Part shown: positions 8,309 through 15,748 of the stretch, piece after piece
Layout of the letters: the number at the start of each line of letters is the position of its first letter
Position numbering within the stretch: the stretch's first letter is position 1
Assembly: GCA_021802375.1 (NCBI GenBank)
Contig: JAKAAL010000003.1
Location: forward strand, 1 to 22,352
Reading direction: 5' to 3'
From: Bacillota bacterium
Lineage (GTDB): Bacteria > Bacillota_E > Sulfobacillia > Sulfobacillales > Sulfobacillaceae
Length of the DNA stretch: 22,352 bases
The notes under the pieces: generated by a model
The model's input: only the letters and a program-made list of their open reading frames with translations
The model's database searches: none
Told to the model about the DNA's origin: nothing
Translations under genes and position numbers: made by a program

Positions 8309-8950
8309 CTAGGGGACATCGGACCGGTCCTTTAATAATGCTGGCCGACCCCACAGGAAACCTTGACCATAGGTGACGCCCAAAGCAGCTAACCCATCGG
8401 CTTCTCGTTGTTGTTCGACGCCCTCGCCGATGACGTAACCACCACGATCGCGGGCCATTTGCACCAAATCATGCACTAAGGCACGCACCACCAGATCATG
8501 CGGTATTTCTGACACCAATGACCGATCGAGTTTAAGATAGCGCCACGGCACGCGAGCTAATCGCAGAAGTTCACCATAGCCACTGCCGACGTCATCGAGC
8601 GCAACTTGCCAATCGGAGGGTACCTGATGCGGAACCCACCCGGCGGCTTCCGGTAATTCCCAAATCACGCGTGAGGCAATAGGACTATCGGCAATAGATG
8701 GCCATGACTGCGCGTCAATGGACGCAGGGTGCACATTCACGAAAATCCAACCCGTGGGTGGACAGTGAGTCAGCGCCGTTTGTCGGCAGACGGTGTCCAA
8801 GGTTCGCGCCACGTCTGATCCTGCTTGGGCAGCGCTAGCGAACACCTGCTCGGGACTCCCGGTGGAAAACCGAGCCAACGCCTCATGGCCGACCACGGCG
8901 GCGGTGTCTAACGTGACGATGGGTTGCCACATAATGGTGGGGCGTGTCAT
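8309..8950 (-). CDS. EAL-domain c-di-GMP phosphodiesterase, catalytic residues present
   Basis: This stand-alone 213-aa EAL domain hydrolyses c-di-GMP to pGpG if active. The expected motifs are present in order: QPIV at 9-12, EAL at 23-25, N72 in VNVHP, WELPE with E98 and E101, metal-binding LDD at 118-120, K140 in LKLD, EGVE with E176, and GQG at 195-197. It has no sensor, GGDEF domain or membrane segment. The start is ATG 8950, with AGGAGG ten bases before it, and it overlaps the upstream membrane-protein gene by ATGA, so translation is coupled. Being last in the pilus operon suggests it lowers c-di-GMP when the pilus is made, or controls pilus function locally. A degenerate relative lies at 2176-3177. 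Confidence 0.9.
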   Translation of the reverse strand: MTRPTIMWQPIVTLDTAAVVGHEALARFSTGSPEQVFASAAQAGSDVARTLDTVCRQTALTHCPPTGWIFVNVHPASIDAQSWPSIADSPIASRVIWELPEAAGWVPHQVPSDWQVALDDVGSGYGELLRLARVPWRYLKLDRSLVSEIPHDLVVRALVHDLVQMARDRGGYVIGEGVEQQREADGLAALGVTYGQGFLWGRPALLKDRSDVP

Positions 8951-9687
8951 AACGATGACACCTCCTGGATTTTTGATGGTGGCCGCAAAGAGGTTTCCGG
9001 TCCGATGATCCACAACACTCCGAGCGGTTCGAGGATACTCCAGCCGACAGCCAGCATTCCGGCCACCCCCCAGCCAATCATTCCACCGTGACCTGCGATC
9101 CAAATCCCCGCGAGAATAATCGTATCGCCCACCAGCGATGCGCCTAATACACGACGCCATTGTCGAGGCTGTTGGCGCATTCGCCGCAGCATCCATCGAT
9201 AGCTCGGCGATTCGTTATATGCGCCGGCGACCGTGCCAAACACGCTGAGACTTCCGAAGAGTACTAAAGCACCGATAGCCATGGCGACGACACTCATCGT
9301 GTTGCCCCAAATCCGATGCATACTATAACCAAACCCAATGAGTGCCCACACTCCCACCAACCAGAGGAGAGCCCAGAGCATCCAACCCCATATCAAAGAC
9401 CAGCGACCCGAGGGACTCGGGTCCAACGAGACCGGACTCCAACGTCGGTTGGCTTGAGTCCAGATCACGCCAAAAATGATACACCCGGCGCACGTTCCAA
9501 GTGCCATGAGCAAGGGATCACGCCGCTCGAAAACCACCCAGCGCGGTAAGGCCCATCCGCCTGCCATCAACACGACATACGAGGCTAAAGTCCAGGGTAT
9601 CGCGGTGGAGGCCCGACGATTCCACAGCGCAGATAATTGGGTGCTAAAACGTTCGGCTGTCTTTATCGTGGAATTTATCCGTGCCAT
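8947..9687 (-). CDS. Six-span membrane protein of the pilus operon, unknown function
   Basis: This 246-aa protein has about six hydrophobic segments (near 33-53, 62-80, 98-122, 130-157, 180-202 and 205-228) separated by basic loops such as RRMRQQPRQWRR. I recognise no family. It overlaps the prepilin peptidase gene upstream by 13 bases and the EAL gene downstream by four, so it is translated as part of the pilus operon. Its position just before a phosphodiesterase makes a membrane partner or anchor for that EAL protein possible, but nothing in the sequence proves it. Confidence 0.6.
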   Translation of the reverse strand: MARINSTIKTAERFSTQLSALWNRRASTAIPWTLASYVVLMAGGWALPRWVVFERRDPLLMALGTCAGCIIFGVIWTQANRRWSPVSLDPSPSGRWSLIWGWMLWALLWLVGVWALIGFGYSMHRIWGNTMSVVAMAIGALVLFGSLSVFGTVAGAYNESPSYRWMLRRMRQQPRQWRRVLGASLVGDTIILAGIWIAGHGGMIGWGVAGMLAVGWSILEPLGVLWIIGPETSLRPPSKIQEVSSL

Positions 9688-10112
9688 AGTCTAAGTCCCC
9701 CGATCATCAGTAATCCCACCCATGCCCCAGGAGCCCAGGGACCGCCATAGGTCTGCCAACGAGCCGAGCGTCCCGCTTTCCACCAACGCACCGTGCCCCA
9801 GATAACACTGCCACAAAATCCAGCGGCAATCACAAGCAGCCCAAGACCGCCTAAGTATCCCATGGTAATCGCTGACCATTTGGCGTCTCCCCAGCCGACT
9901 CGGTCCGGTTGCACCCAATTTCCGAATTCGTACACCAGCCACATGCCCCCAGCCCAGAGGAGCGCAGTCCAGGCGATTTGATGCCCGAGTAGGAGGCCAA
10001 TGCCGATACTCGCAGCCACAAGGCTAAGCGTATTGGGTATCACCTCGCGCCGGGCGTCAATCCATGCGGCCAGACTGGTTAAGAGCGTTAACGGAGCCCA
10101 AATCACCAGCAT
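9675..10112 (-). CDS. tadV: TadV/CpaA-type prepilin peptidase (A24 aspartic protease)
   Basis: This 145-aa membrane protease should cleave the leader from the island's prepilins at the cytoplasmic face. Two catalytic aspartates are visible: D19 in AWIDARREVIPNTL and D76 in the GWGDAK box, which matches the family signature GxGDxK. It is the short form, without the N-terminal methylase domain of PilD, as expected for Tad systems, and has several hydrophobic spans. ATG 10112 is preceded by AAGGAGG with eight bases of spacing; an in-frame GTG at 10121 lies against that site and is unlikely. It sits 42 bases after cpaB and overlaps the next gene. Confidence 0.9.
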   Translation of the reverse strand: MLVIWAPLTLLTSLAAWIDARREVIPNTLSLVAASIGIGLLLGHQIAWTALLWAGGMWLVYEFGNWVQPDRVGWGDAKWSAITMGYLGGLGLLVIAAGFCGSVIWGTVRWWKAGRSARWQTYGGPWAPGAWVGLLMIGGLRLWHG

Positions 10113-10154
10113 CACGAGCACCTCCTTGGTGGGGTTGTCTTTGTTCGAACGGCA

Positions 10155-10940
10155 CTAGGATTTTGTGGCCGTGGACGATTGCCCGGAGGGCGTGCTGGTC
10201 GCGGGCGTTGTCGTGGCCGGCGTTGCACTGGTACTCGTGCTGGTGGTTCCAGACCCCGACCCCGATCCGGACGGCATCATGAGCGCAAACTGAGATTGAC
10301 TCGGATCATCGACCAAGAGGGCCGTTTGCCCCGGGTTGGCTTGCATCAGATTGGGCAGTTCACCACCCGGGACGGCTAGAGCCGCCATAGCGGGTGCTTG
10401 CGGTGTGGTGGCCGAGCCCCCCAGTAACCCTCCAGAACTGGGAGTCCCACCGACCGGTGTGCCCTGTGCCGTGTAGAGGCCAATCACCCGAACCCCCACG
10501 GCCAATTCCTGGGGAGCCGCTGTGGTGCTTCCTCCATTGGACGGTAGACTCCACACATCGACGCGACTACCGATCGTGGTGATGGCGGAGGCGGCCGTGA
10601 TGGGCACAACGTAGCGCACTTCGCCCTGTTTAAGTCCCACGGCTTGCGCCGCTGTGGTAAAGTCGGAAACCGTCAGGACGGTGCCTGCCGTTAAGTTATG
10701 TGCTGCCAAGGGCACGCCCGTCCACCGCGTAATCGTGCCGGTGGGTGGATGTTCCATCCGCACCCAGGTAATGGCCGATGCCGGGACGGAACCGAGTGCG
10801 GACACCGGATGCGTAAGCACCGCGACGGACGTAAGAGGCGGCGGCTTGACTAAAGCCACCGCGCCTCCCATCGCCGCCACGGCCCCGAGTCCGGTCAAAC
10901 TGACCTTGACCCAATGCGCGTTAAAACGACGTTTTGCCAT
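10155..10940 (-). CDS. cpaB: CpaB/RcpC-like SAF-domain pilus assembly protein
   Basis: This 261-aa protein has one N-terminal membrane segment (about 12-31) and then a SAF-like region. Residues 40-95 (ITWVRMEHPP...GVPLAAHNLTAGTVLTVSDF) match the layout of CpaB-type proteins, where a V..a...I..G..l...dl pattern is usual. A second beta-rich part contains GSRVDVWSLP and VRVIGLY. The last 35 residues are almost only Ser, Thr, Pro and Ala, an unusual flexible tail. CpaB proteins act outside the membrane in Tad pilus assembly, and no secretin for it to bind exists here, in line with a monoderm host. The start is ATG 10940, with GGTGAGGTG upstream. Confidence 0.75.
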   Translation of the reverse strand: MAKRRFNAHWVKVSLTGLGAVAAMGGAVALVKPPPLTSVAVLTHPVSALGSVPASAITWVRMEHPPTGTITRWTGVPLAAHNLTAGTVLTVSDFTTAAQAVGLKQGEVRYVVPITAASAITTIGSRVDVWSLPSNGGSTTAAPQELAVGVRVIGLYTAQGTPVGGTPSSGGLLGGSATTPQAPAMAALAVPGGELPNLMQANPGQTALLVDDPSQSQFALMMPSGSGSGSGTTSTSTSATPATTTPATSTPSGQSSTATKS

Positions 10941-10973
10941 GAAATAGACACCTCACCATGTGATAGAGTTGGG

Positions 10974-11543
10974 TTAATACGATTGAAACTGGGCTGGGGC
11001 TTGCTGCCCCGCAATGGGCACCACCACGTCCAGATGGAGTGTGGCCGGAATCGTTAAGACGCCCCAAAGTGATACACGCATCGGGGCCGATACCGTGGCA
11101 CTCAATTGATACGGCGCTTGCGTCGTGAGTTGAATATTTTGGACTTGAATCGGTCCGGCCACATCCCAACGCGGTTGATCGGCCGCCGAGAGCGTCCATG
11201 TGTATGCCGTGCCACTGGGAACCGCTTGGCTATGCGGCACTGTCGCCTGGGCGATGGCCGCCGCTTGATCCACCACACCCGCAATATTCAATAGCGGCAC
11301 TTGCGATCCCCCATACGATTCGGTTTCATAGCCGCCGCCCTGACTCACGGGGGTCACCGCCCCAGACGCTAAGCCATGAGTCACCACTTGCTGAATGGTT
11401 GACCGGGTTTGTTCCACGCGCACATACCCCGTCCACGTCCCCCAAAGGGCTAACATCAACAAAAAGACGCCCAGGGACAAGAGCACCTGGGCGAATCCTT
11501 GCTGGTTCGATCGCTGCGCGATCCCGCGCTTAACCGCAAACAC
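10974..11543 (-). CDS. TadE-like pseudopilin candidate
   Basis: This 189-aa protein has a short basic N-terminus, one hydrophobic helix (about 17-40, GFAQVLLSLGVFLLMLALWG) and an exported beta-rich domain. The GF junction before the helix looks like a prepilin-peptidase site, but position +5 is Leu rather than Glu, so processing is uncertain. TadE-like minor pilins have this architecture and this operon position. The start appears to be GTG 11543, inside the end of the preceding gene (14-base overlap), with no clear ribosome binding site, so translational coupling is likely. The C-terminus ends in PAQFQSY without special features. Confidence 0.62.
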   Translation of the reverse strand: MFAVKRGIAQRSNQQGFAQVLLSLGVFLLMLALWGTWTGYVRVEQTRSTIQQVVTHGLASGAVTPVSQGGGYETESYGGSQVPLLNIAGVVDQAAAIAQATVPHSQAVPSGTAYTWTLSAADQPRWDVAGPIQVQNIQLTTQAPYQLSATVSAPMRVSLWGVLTIPATLHLDVVVPIAGQQAPAQFQSY

Positions 11544-12495
11544 TGGTCGTTACCGGGGTCGATGTCGTCACACTAGGCACCCAGACTTGTTGAGTCGTAG
11601 GTACCGCGTGACAGGATTGACTACTCTGGGTCGTATATCGCGTCGAGGTGACATTCCAACAGCTATACGACGACACCGGGTGCCATCCGCAGGAATTGGT
11701 CGTGGTGCACGACGTGGTGGTTTGGGTCGTGCAGGATTCGAACGTGCTTGTGATGCAGTGCGGCCATGACGTATAGACCCCTCCTCCCGACGGAGTCCAT
11801 GTCCACGTGCCGCATTGCACGCTCGTTATGGGTGTGCAGACTTGGTGGGAAACCGGCGTACAACGCTGCACCGGTGTGCACGTATACTCGTCTTGATAAC
11901 GATACCCACATTGGAGGGCGGTCACTGTGGTCGGCACTTGTTTGGATACCGGGGTGCAGACTTGCTTGGTCGTGTTCACCGTGGTCCAGTGGCCCGGGGT
12001 CGTCTTCGACACCATTTTGGTCACGGTGGGACACGTCGCGGGTGTCACACACGCGGCGTTGGCGCCTCCGGCGGTGTTCGGCGTATAGAAACTCGTCGAG
12101 TTGGACGCTGCGGCGATCGGAATTTGCATCAGTGGGGCCCCCAACACCGAGACACCCACTTTTGTGGCAAGTCCCGCCGTCACCGCGCCGCCATAGGACG
12201 TGCTATTCGCGGTGTCTGCCGTAAGGTTCACCGATCCGGCGTTGATGCCGGCTCCTTTGAGAGTCTGGTACACCGCGTTTGTTGTGCCTTGGGTCCAACA
12301 CCCATTTTGTTGTTCGCTCTGAGCGGCGACCTCAGCCGCTTGCGCCAACGCGGCATGCACTCGCACAATCTGGGTGGCGGCAATACCTCCCGTGAGCACC
12401 GTGGTGAAGAGAATCAACCCGCCCACCATGCCCACTCCCGTAGACAATCCCCGGGGATGACCCCGGGGTGCCCACCAGCGTTTCCACGCTTTCAT
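11530..12495 (-). CDS. TadE/TadG-like exported protein with a Cys/Thr-rich C-terminal half
   Basis: This 321-aa protein starts with a basic segment and a hydrophobic helix (about 18-44), followed by ALAQAAEVAAQSEQQNGC, the helical neck typical of TadE-like pseudopilins. Residues 60-145 look like a normal pseudopilin body. From about 148 the composition changes: 15 cysteines occur amid many Thr, Ser and Val. CTPV or CTPI occurs four times, and the sequence includes QRCTPVSHQVCTPI. Such a tail is probably an extracytoplasmic disulfide-bonded stalk or adhesin. It resembles in style, though not obviously in sequence, the Cys-rich protein at 17361-18455. ATG 12495 has AAAGGACGG upstream. It lies between the pilin pair and the second pseudopilin gene. 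Confidence 0.65.
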   Translation of the reverse strand: MKAWKRWWAPRGHPRGLSTGVGMVGGLILFTTVLTGGIAATQIVRVHAALAQAAEVAAQSEQQNGCWTQGTTNAVYQTLKGAGINAGSVNLTADTANSTSYGGAVTAGLATKVGVSVLGAPLMQIPIAAASNSTSFYTPNTAGGANAACVTPATCPTVTKMVSKTTPGHWTTVNTTKQVCTPVSKQVPTTVTALQCGYRYQDEYTCTPVQRCTPVSHQVCTPITSVQCGTWTWTPSGGGVYTSWPHCITSTFESCTTQTTTSCTTTNSCGWHPVSSYSCWNVTSTRYTTQSSQSCHAVPTTQQVWVPSVTTSTPVTTSVCG

Positions 12496-12538
12496 CCCTT
12501 GAACCGTCCTTTCCCTTCATGTTCGGGCCGTCGCCAGT

Positions 12539-12766
12539 TTAAGACGAGGTGGTGCTGAGGCTAGTCACATTGCTGAAGATCCCCGTCATCCAGGGCATCC
12601 AGACGGAATGCAAGGCGGCTAAGAGACCCCCGACGATGACCACGGCTCCGATGCCCCAGCCAATGTGACTCGAGTTGGTGCCAAGCCCTTTGGCGCTCGC
12701 ACGAGTCCCGATAAAGCGCCGCACAGAGCCGATGGCTGGTTTGGCCGCGTTGATAAGAGTGAACAT
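12539..12766 (-). CDS. Small pilin-like protein, copy 2
   Basis: This 75-aa protein has a basic N-terminal part, a Gly-rich stretch SAKGLGTNSSHIGWG, one hydrophobic helix (about 36-55) and a short Ser/Thr-rich tail. It is nearly identical to the protein at 12908-13144: 33 consecutive residues from SAKGLG to HSVW are the same, and so is PWMTGIFSNVTSLST. Size, copy number and the position next to tad genes suggest the major Flp-like pilin. The canonical G/xxxxE processing site is not present, so this remains inference. ATG 12766 is preceded by AAAGGAGCG. Its leader carries one copy of the 76-bp repeat. Confidence 0.72.
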   Translation of the reverse strand: MFTLINAAKPAIGSVRRFIGTRASAKGLGTNSSHIGWGIGAVVIVGGLLAALHSVWMPWMTGIFSNVTSLSTTSS

Positions 12767-12813
12767 GAATTTGCGCTCCTTTGTTGTCGAGCCTTCATCT
12801 ACGAAAGCTCCAA

Positions 12814-12889
12814 ACCCTTCGAGCCGGCGGGCTCCCCGAAGGATGTTGACACGACCCCAGGCCGCAGAGATTGCCGGTACGGCCCGGGG
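12814..12889 (-). repeat. 76-bp structured leader repeat, copy 2
   Basis: These 76 bases are identical to 13191-13266, and both copies lie just before a pilin-like gene. On the transcribed strand two hairpins are predicted: CCCC-GGCCG / CGGCC-GGGG (12855-12864 with 12880-12889), then CCTTC..GAGCC / GGCTC.GAAGG (12816-12842). A third, non-identical hairpin lies between the repeat and the start codon in each copy. Identity in a non-coding leader means a recent duplication that included the regulatory part, gene conversion, or selection on the RNA. Confidence 0.8.
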
Positions 12890-12907
12890 ATACAGCACAC
12901 CCTCGCA

Positions 12908-13144
12908 TTAGGGCGTGGTCGTGGTGTTGGTGCTGAGGCTGGTCACATTGCTAAAGATCCCCGTCATCCAAGGTAACCAAACCGAGTGCAATGCGGCTAA
13001 GAGTCCGCCGACAATGACCACGGCTCCAATGCCCCAGCCAATGTGACTCGAGTTGGTGCCAAGCCCTTTGGCACTGGATCGTGCGGCGACAAAGCGGCGG
13101 GCGATGCCAGCTACCGGCTTAACAGCGTTAACGACTGTCCACAT
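12908..13144 (-). CDS. Small pilin-like protein, copy 1
   Basis: This 78-aa protein is the first of the tandem pair. Layout is as in its paralogue: basic N-terminus with KPVAGIARRF, then SAKGLGTNSSHIGWG, one membrane helix and a tail ending STNTTTTP. It differs from copy 2 mainly in the first 23 residues and the last few. ATG 13144 has AAGGAGG eight bases upstream, a stronger site than copy 2 has, so it may be the more highly made form. The pair is the best candidate for the pilus subunit, although no Glu+5 is visible. General single-span membrane protein is the alternative. Confidence 0.72.
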   Translation of the reverse strand: MWTVVNAVKPVAGIARRFVAARSSAKGLGTNSSHIGWGIGAVVIVGGLLAALHSVWLPWMTGIFSNVTSLSTNTTTTP

Positions 13145-13305
13145 GAAGAATTCCTCCTTGATTTTTGAAAGCTCTTTCCGAGCTCTCCCTACCCTTCGAG
13201 CCGGCGGGCTCCCCGAAGGATGTTGACACGACCCCAGGCCGCAGAGATTGCCGGTACGGCCCGGGGGTGATTGCGTCGGCGCGTCGTACTACTTCGGGGC
13301 GACCT
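13145..13305 (-). promoter_or_regulatory. Leader region of pilin copy 1, with 76-bp repeat copy 1 (13191-13266)
   Basis: This 161-base gap follows the 224-aa membrane-protein gene. It contains the first copy of the 76-bp repeat (13191-13266) with the two hairpins described for copy 2, then a small AGCTC/GAGCT hairpin (13170-13184) followed by a few T, and then the ribosome binding site. A separate promoter for high pilin expression would be expected here, but I see no convincing -35/-10 pair. I do not find the conserved core of c-di-GMP-I or -II riboswitches. Confidence 0.6.
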
Positions 13306-13980
13306 CTACGCATGACGTGAACTAATACAGCGTGAGTCCACCGCGTCGCGGGCTGGCACATACACCGTGGTCCATTCAGTAGGATTGGTCCGGTCCCGGC
13401 GTGAAACCACCTGGCCAAACATCCGCCGTTGCGTGACCTCCATGCGACGACGGGACACCACGGCGGGCAAGGTAGGGGTTAAGGCCCCTGCATAAATCCA
13501 GGCCCCAGCGGCTGACAGCGCCCGGCGTTGGGGTTCGGACAATTGATTGAACGTGGTAATGAGGAGCCCGACGTCGTCGGGGCGTTCCTGCAACCATCGC
13601 GCCCGATCCTGGTCATAGGCCGTTTGAAATCGGCGCACCGCTTCGGTGGAGGTGCCCTCGGCCGTCTTCCAACGATGCGCTTCATTCACGTGCATTTCCC
13701 ATAAGCGGGACGACACCGAGCCGGAATAGCCGAGCGCGCGAAGACGGCGCGTCGCCCACCCCGGAGGACTCGGTAAGACGTATAGGGCATGAAAGCCCCG
13801 CCGTTCCCCGAAAAACTTTGCGAGGCCTTCCCATTGCACGAGCCCCATCACCGCGAACCACAGACCATACGCCAGCCAAAAATTGATGGTGATGCCAAGA
13901 GCCATGCACAAAAGTAACACGCTTCCGAATAGGACGCGGCCATGATGATGTCGCCACACGGCCGATACGATGAAACGCAT
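13306..13980 (-). CDS. Membrane-anchored protein of the tad operon, unknown function
   Basis: This 224-aa protein has two adjoining hydrophobic spans near the N-terminus (about 15-53) and then a basic, probably cytoplasmic domain of about 165 residues rich in Arg and Trp (TRRLRALGYSGSVSSRLWEM, QLSEPQRRALSAAGAW). I recognise no family. It lies between tadC and the pilin genes, and so is likely a system-specific assembly or regulatory part. I prefer ATG 13980, with GTGAGGGGAG just upstream; ATG 14034 would add 18 residues without a better site. Confidence 0.55.
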   Translation of the reverse strand: MRFIVSAVWRHHHGRVLFGSVLLLCMALGITINFWLAYGLWFAVMGLVQWEGLAKFFGERRGFHALYVLPSPPGWATRRLRALGYSGSVSSRLWEMHVNEAHRWKTAEGTSTEAVRRFQTAYDQDRARWLQERPDDVGLLITTFNQLSEPQRRALSAAGAWIYAGALTPTLPAVVSRRRMEVTQRRMFGQVVSRRDRTNPTEWTTVYVPARDAVDSRCISSRHA

Positions 13981-14056
13981 GGCACTCCCCTCACTTTTCG
14001 CAAATTCTCCCGTCCCGAGTTGGGCGTCGCGCATTCATGGACACGGCGCCAGACCC

Positions 14057-14863
14057 CTATCCAATCCCACTCCCTACTAACAGAGCGTAGAGAAGCACGC
14101 TCATGACGCCGAACGCCGCAATCACCGGCACAATGGTGGCCATGCCGTCCAAGCGGTCGGTCAACGTCCGGGTCCCTTGTTCGCGACTGGATTTGATAAG
14201 GGTGTCGAGCGGCATCAGGGCATCGGCATCGAGCCCCTGATCCCATCCTTGTGACAACGTATCAGCCAACAAGAGATAGTTGGTGAGGCCCGTGCGTTTG
14301 GCCCACGTCTTCAGCCCCGCTTGTCGTACCCCCATTTGGAGCGCCGACAATAGACGATTGAGCTCCCCTTGGCCAATCCGCGATAGAGCAGGGCGCGTGT
14401 GAGACAGCGCCTCGGCGAGCGGCTCGCCCAGGTCGAGATAGATTCGCAACATCAACACCAGAGGAGGAAAATCGCGCATCAGAGACTTTTGCCGTGATTG
14501 AAATTGCTTTCCAATCATCCATGCGGGCCCCTTCCAAGCGGCAAGCGCCGCCAGGATGAGAGACAACCAGATATGATGTCCTAAATCAAACCCGACGAGC
14601 CCGCCACCCGCCGCTGCCATGCCATACAGCCCGAGAACCCGCCAAGAGGGGATGGACAGAATTTCTGCTTGACGTTGCGTCTTGGGATTCCATCGGGCCC
14701 GCAATCGCCGATCCATTCCCGCTAACGCCCGCTCGAACCATGGGATCGACGACTGCCAACCGATCGCTTGCGGGGGCGTCATCGCTTTCCAGACGAACAG
14801 ACCTCCGAGGATTCCGGATACACCCCAAAGTCCCATGATGAGCGTGTTTGTGGATAGCACCAT
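14057..14863 (-). CDS. tadC: TadC-like inner-membrane platform protein (T2SF domain)
   Basis: This 268-aa protein belongs to the GspF/TadC family, whose members form the membrane platform on which the ATPase drives pilin insertion. Hydrophobic segments lie at about 8-26, 73-110 and 240-265. The cytoplasmic T2SF region between them contains DFPPLVLMLRIYLDLGEPLAEAL and later REQGTRTLTDRLD, typical of the family. The start codon follows the TAA of tadB directly (TAAATG), so coupling is likely. TadB and TadC normally work as a pair. Confidence 0.85.
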   Translation of the reverse strand: MVLSTNTLIMGLWGVSGILGGLFVWKAMTPPQAIGWQSSIPWFERALAGMDRRLRARWNPKTQRQAEILSIPSWRVLGLYGMAAAGGGLVGFDLGHHIWLSLILAALAAWKGPAWMIGKQFQSRQKSLMRDFPPLVLMLRIYLDLGEPLAEALSHTRPALSRIGQGELNRLLSALQMGVRQAGLKTWAKRTGLTNYLLLADTLSQGWDQGLDADALMPLDTLIKSSREQGTRTLTDRLDGMATIVPVIAAFGVMSVLLYALLVGSGIG

Positions 14864-15748
14864 TTAAACCGCCTCCGCTTGCCGACTGACCCGATTTTGG
14901 AGATAACCGGCCCCGGCAATCATCCAGGCTCCAATGCCCGTGGTCCACCAGCCGAGCCCATGGGAAATCCCGTGACGCACGACCGCACTCCCAATGACAA
15001 TCCCCCAAAACGAGACAATTCCGAGAAGCACCACCCCGTAGCCAAGCATCGTGCTCCCGGCTAAGGTCCCACGTCGGACGGCATCCGCTTGCATCCGTTG
15101 TGACCAGAGATCTACCGCGCGGGCCACGATCGGAGCGGTCCGGCCGTGCTCCCGCTCCGCCGCCAGCACATCCGCGAGCGCGCCGAGTTCGACATGCTGA
15201 ATCGGTGCGGCCCGCTGTTTTAATGTCGTCTCGAGCGCAATACCCTTAGTTTCCCCGGTCAGACAGGGCTGAGCCCAAGTCCGAAACGGTTCACTAGCGT
15301 CGGGAATAAGGGCGCGAAACGCTTGCAATACCGGCATTCCACCTTGGAGTTTTGCTTGAAGCATATGCGCTGCACCATAGGCGGCGAGGTCCAATCGTTG
15401 CCATTGCTTACGTGCCCAATACCGAATCGCCGCTTCGGGAACCAGTAAGCCGATCAATCCGAACGCGGTGCCGACTAAGGGATTGTGCGTGGCGAGTGTA
15501 ATCCCGATGGTCGCGACCGCCCCGGTGAGCCAACCCAGATGACGAATATCGCGTGGCGTGAGTGGCAAGCCGGTTAAGGTGAGCCACCCTTGTTGAATGC
15601 CGTTGACGGTTCGCCGTTTTTGTTGTTCGATCACCGGGGCGGGCACCATGTGCTCGGCATGCGGCTTATGAAGAAGTTGCCAAAGACTCCACCCCACCAT
15701 CCCCGCAAAGACGACCAACAAGGCCCAGATTGCATCGGATCGCCACAT
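14864..15748 (-). CDS. tadB: TadB-like inner-membrane platform protein (T2SF domain)
   Basis: This 294-aa protein is the second T2SF-type platform subunit. It has a membrane segment at about 7-27, a paired hairpin at about 71-108, a cytoplasmic T2SF region including LDLAAYGAAHMLQAKLQGGMPV and EREHGRTAPIVARAVDLWSQRMQADA, and two C-terminal spans. It begins at the ATG of TGATG, sharing one base with the cpaF stop, and ends directly before tadC. The tight order cpaF-tadB-tadC is characteristic of tad loci. Confidence 0.86.
   Translation of the reverse strand: MWRSDAIWALLVVFAGMVGWSLWQLLHKPHAEHMVPAPVIEQQKRRTVNGIQQGWLTLTGLPLTPRDIRHLGWLTGAVATIGITLATHNPLVGTAFGLIGLLVPEAAIRYWARKQWQRLDLAAYGAAHMLQAKLQGGMPVLQAFRALIPDASEPFRTWAQPCLTGETKGIALETTLKQRAAPIQHVELGALADVLAAEREHGRTAPIVARAVDLWSQRMQADAVRRGTLAGSTMLGYGVVLLGIVSFWGIVIGSAVVRHGISHGLGWWTTGIGAWMIAGAGYLQNRVSRQAEAV

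Noticed and set aside
6924..8354. A 476-codon minus-strand frame overlapping the GT-C-like gene.
   Set aside because: It is Arg/Gly/Pro-rich, crosses the terminator at 8174-8204 and lacks the regular membrane pattern of the other frame.
12814..13266. c-di-GMP-I or -II riboswitch in the pilin leaders.
   Set aside because: The conserved core sequences of those classes are not present by eye; kept only as a hypothesis to test.
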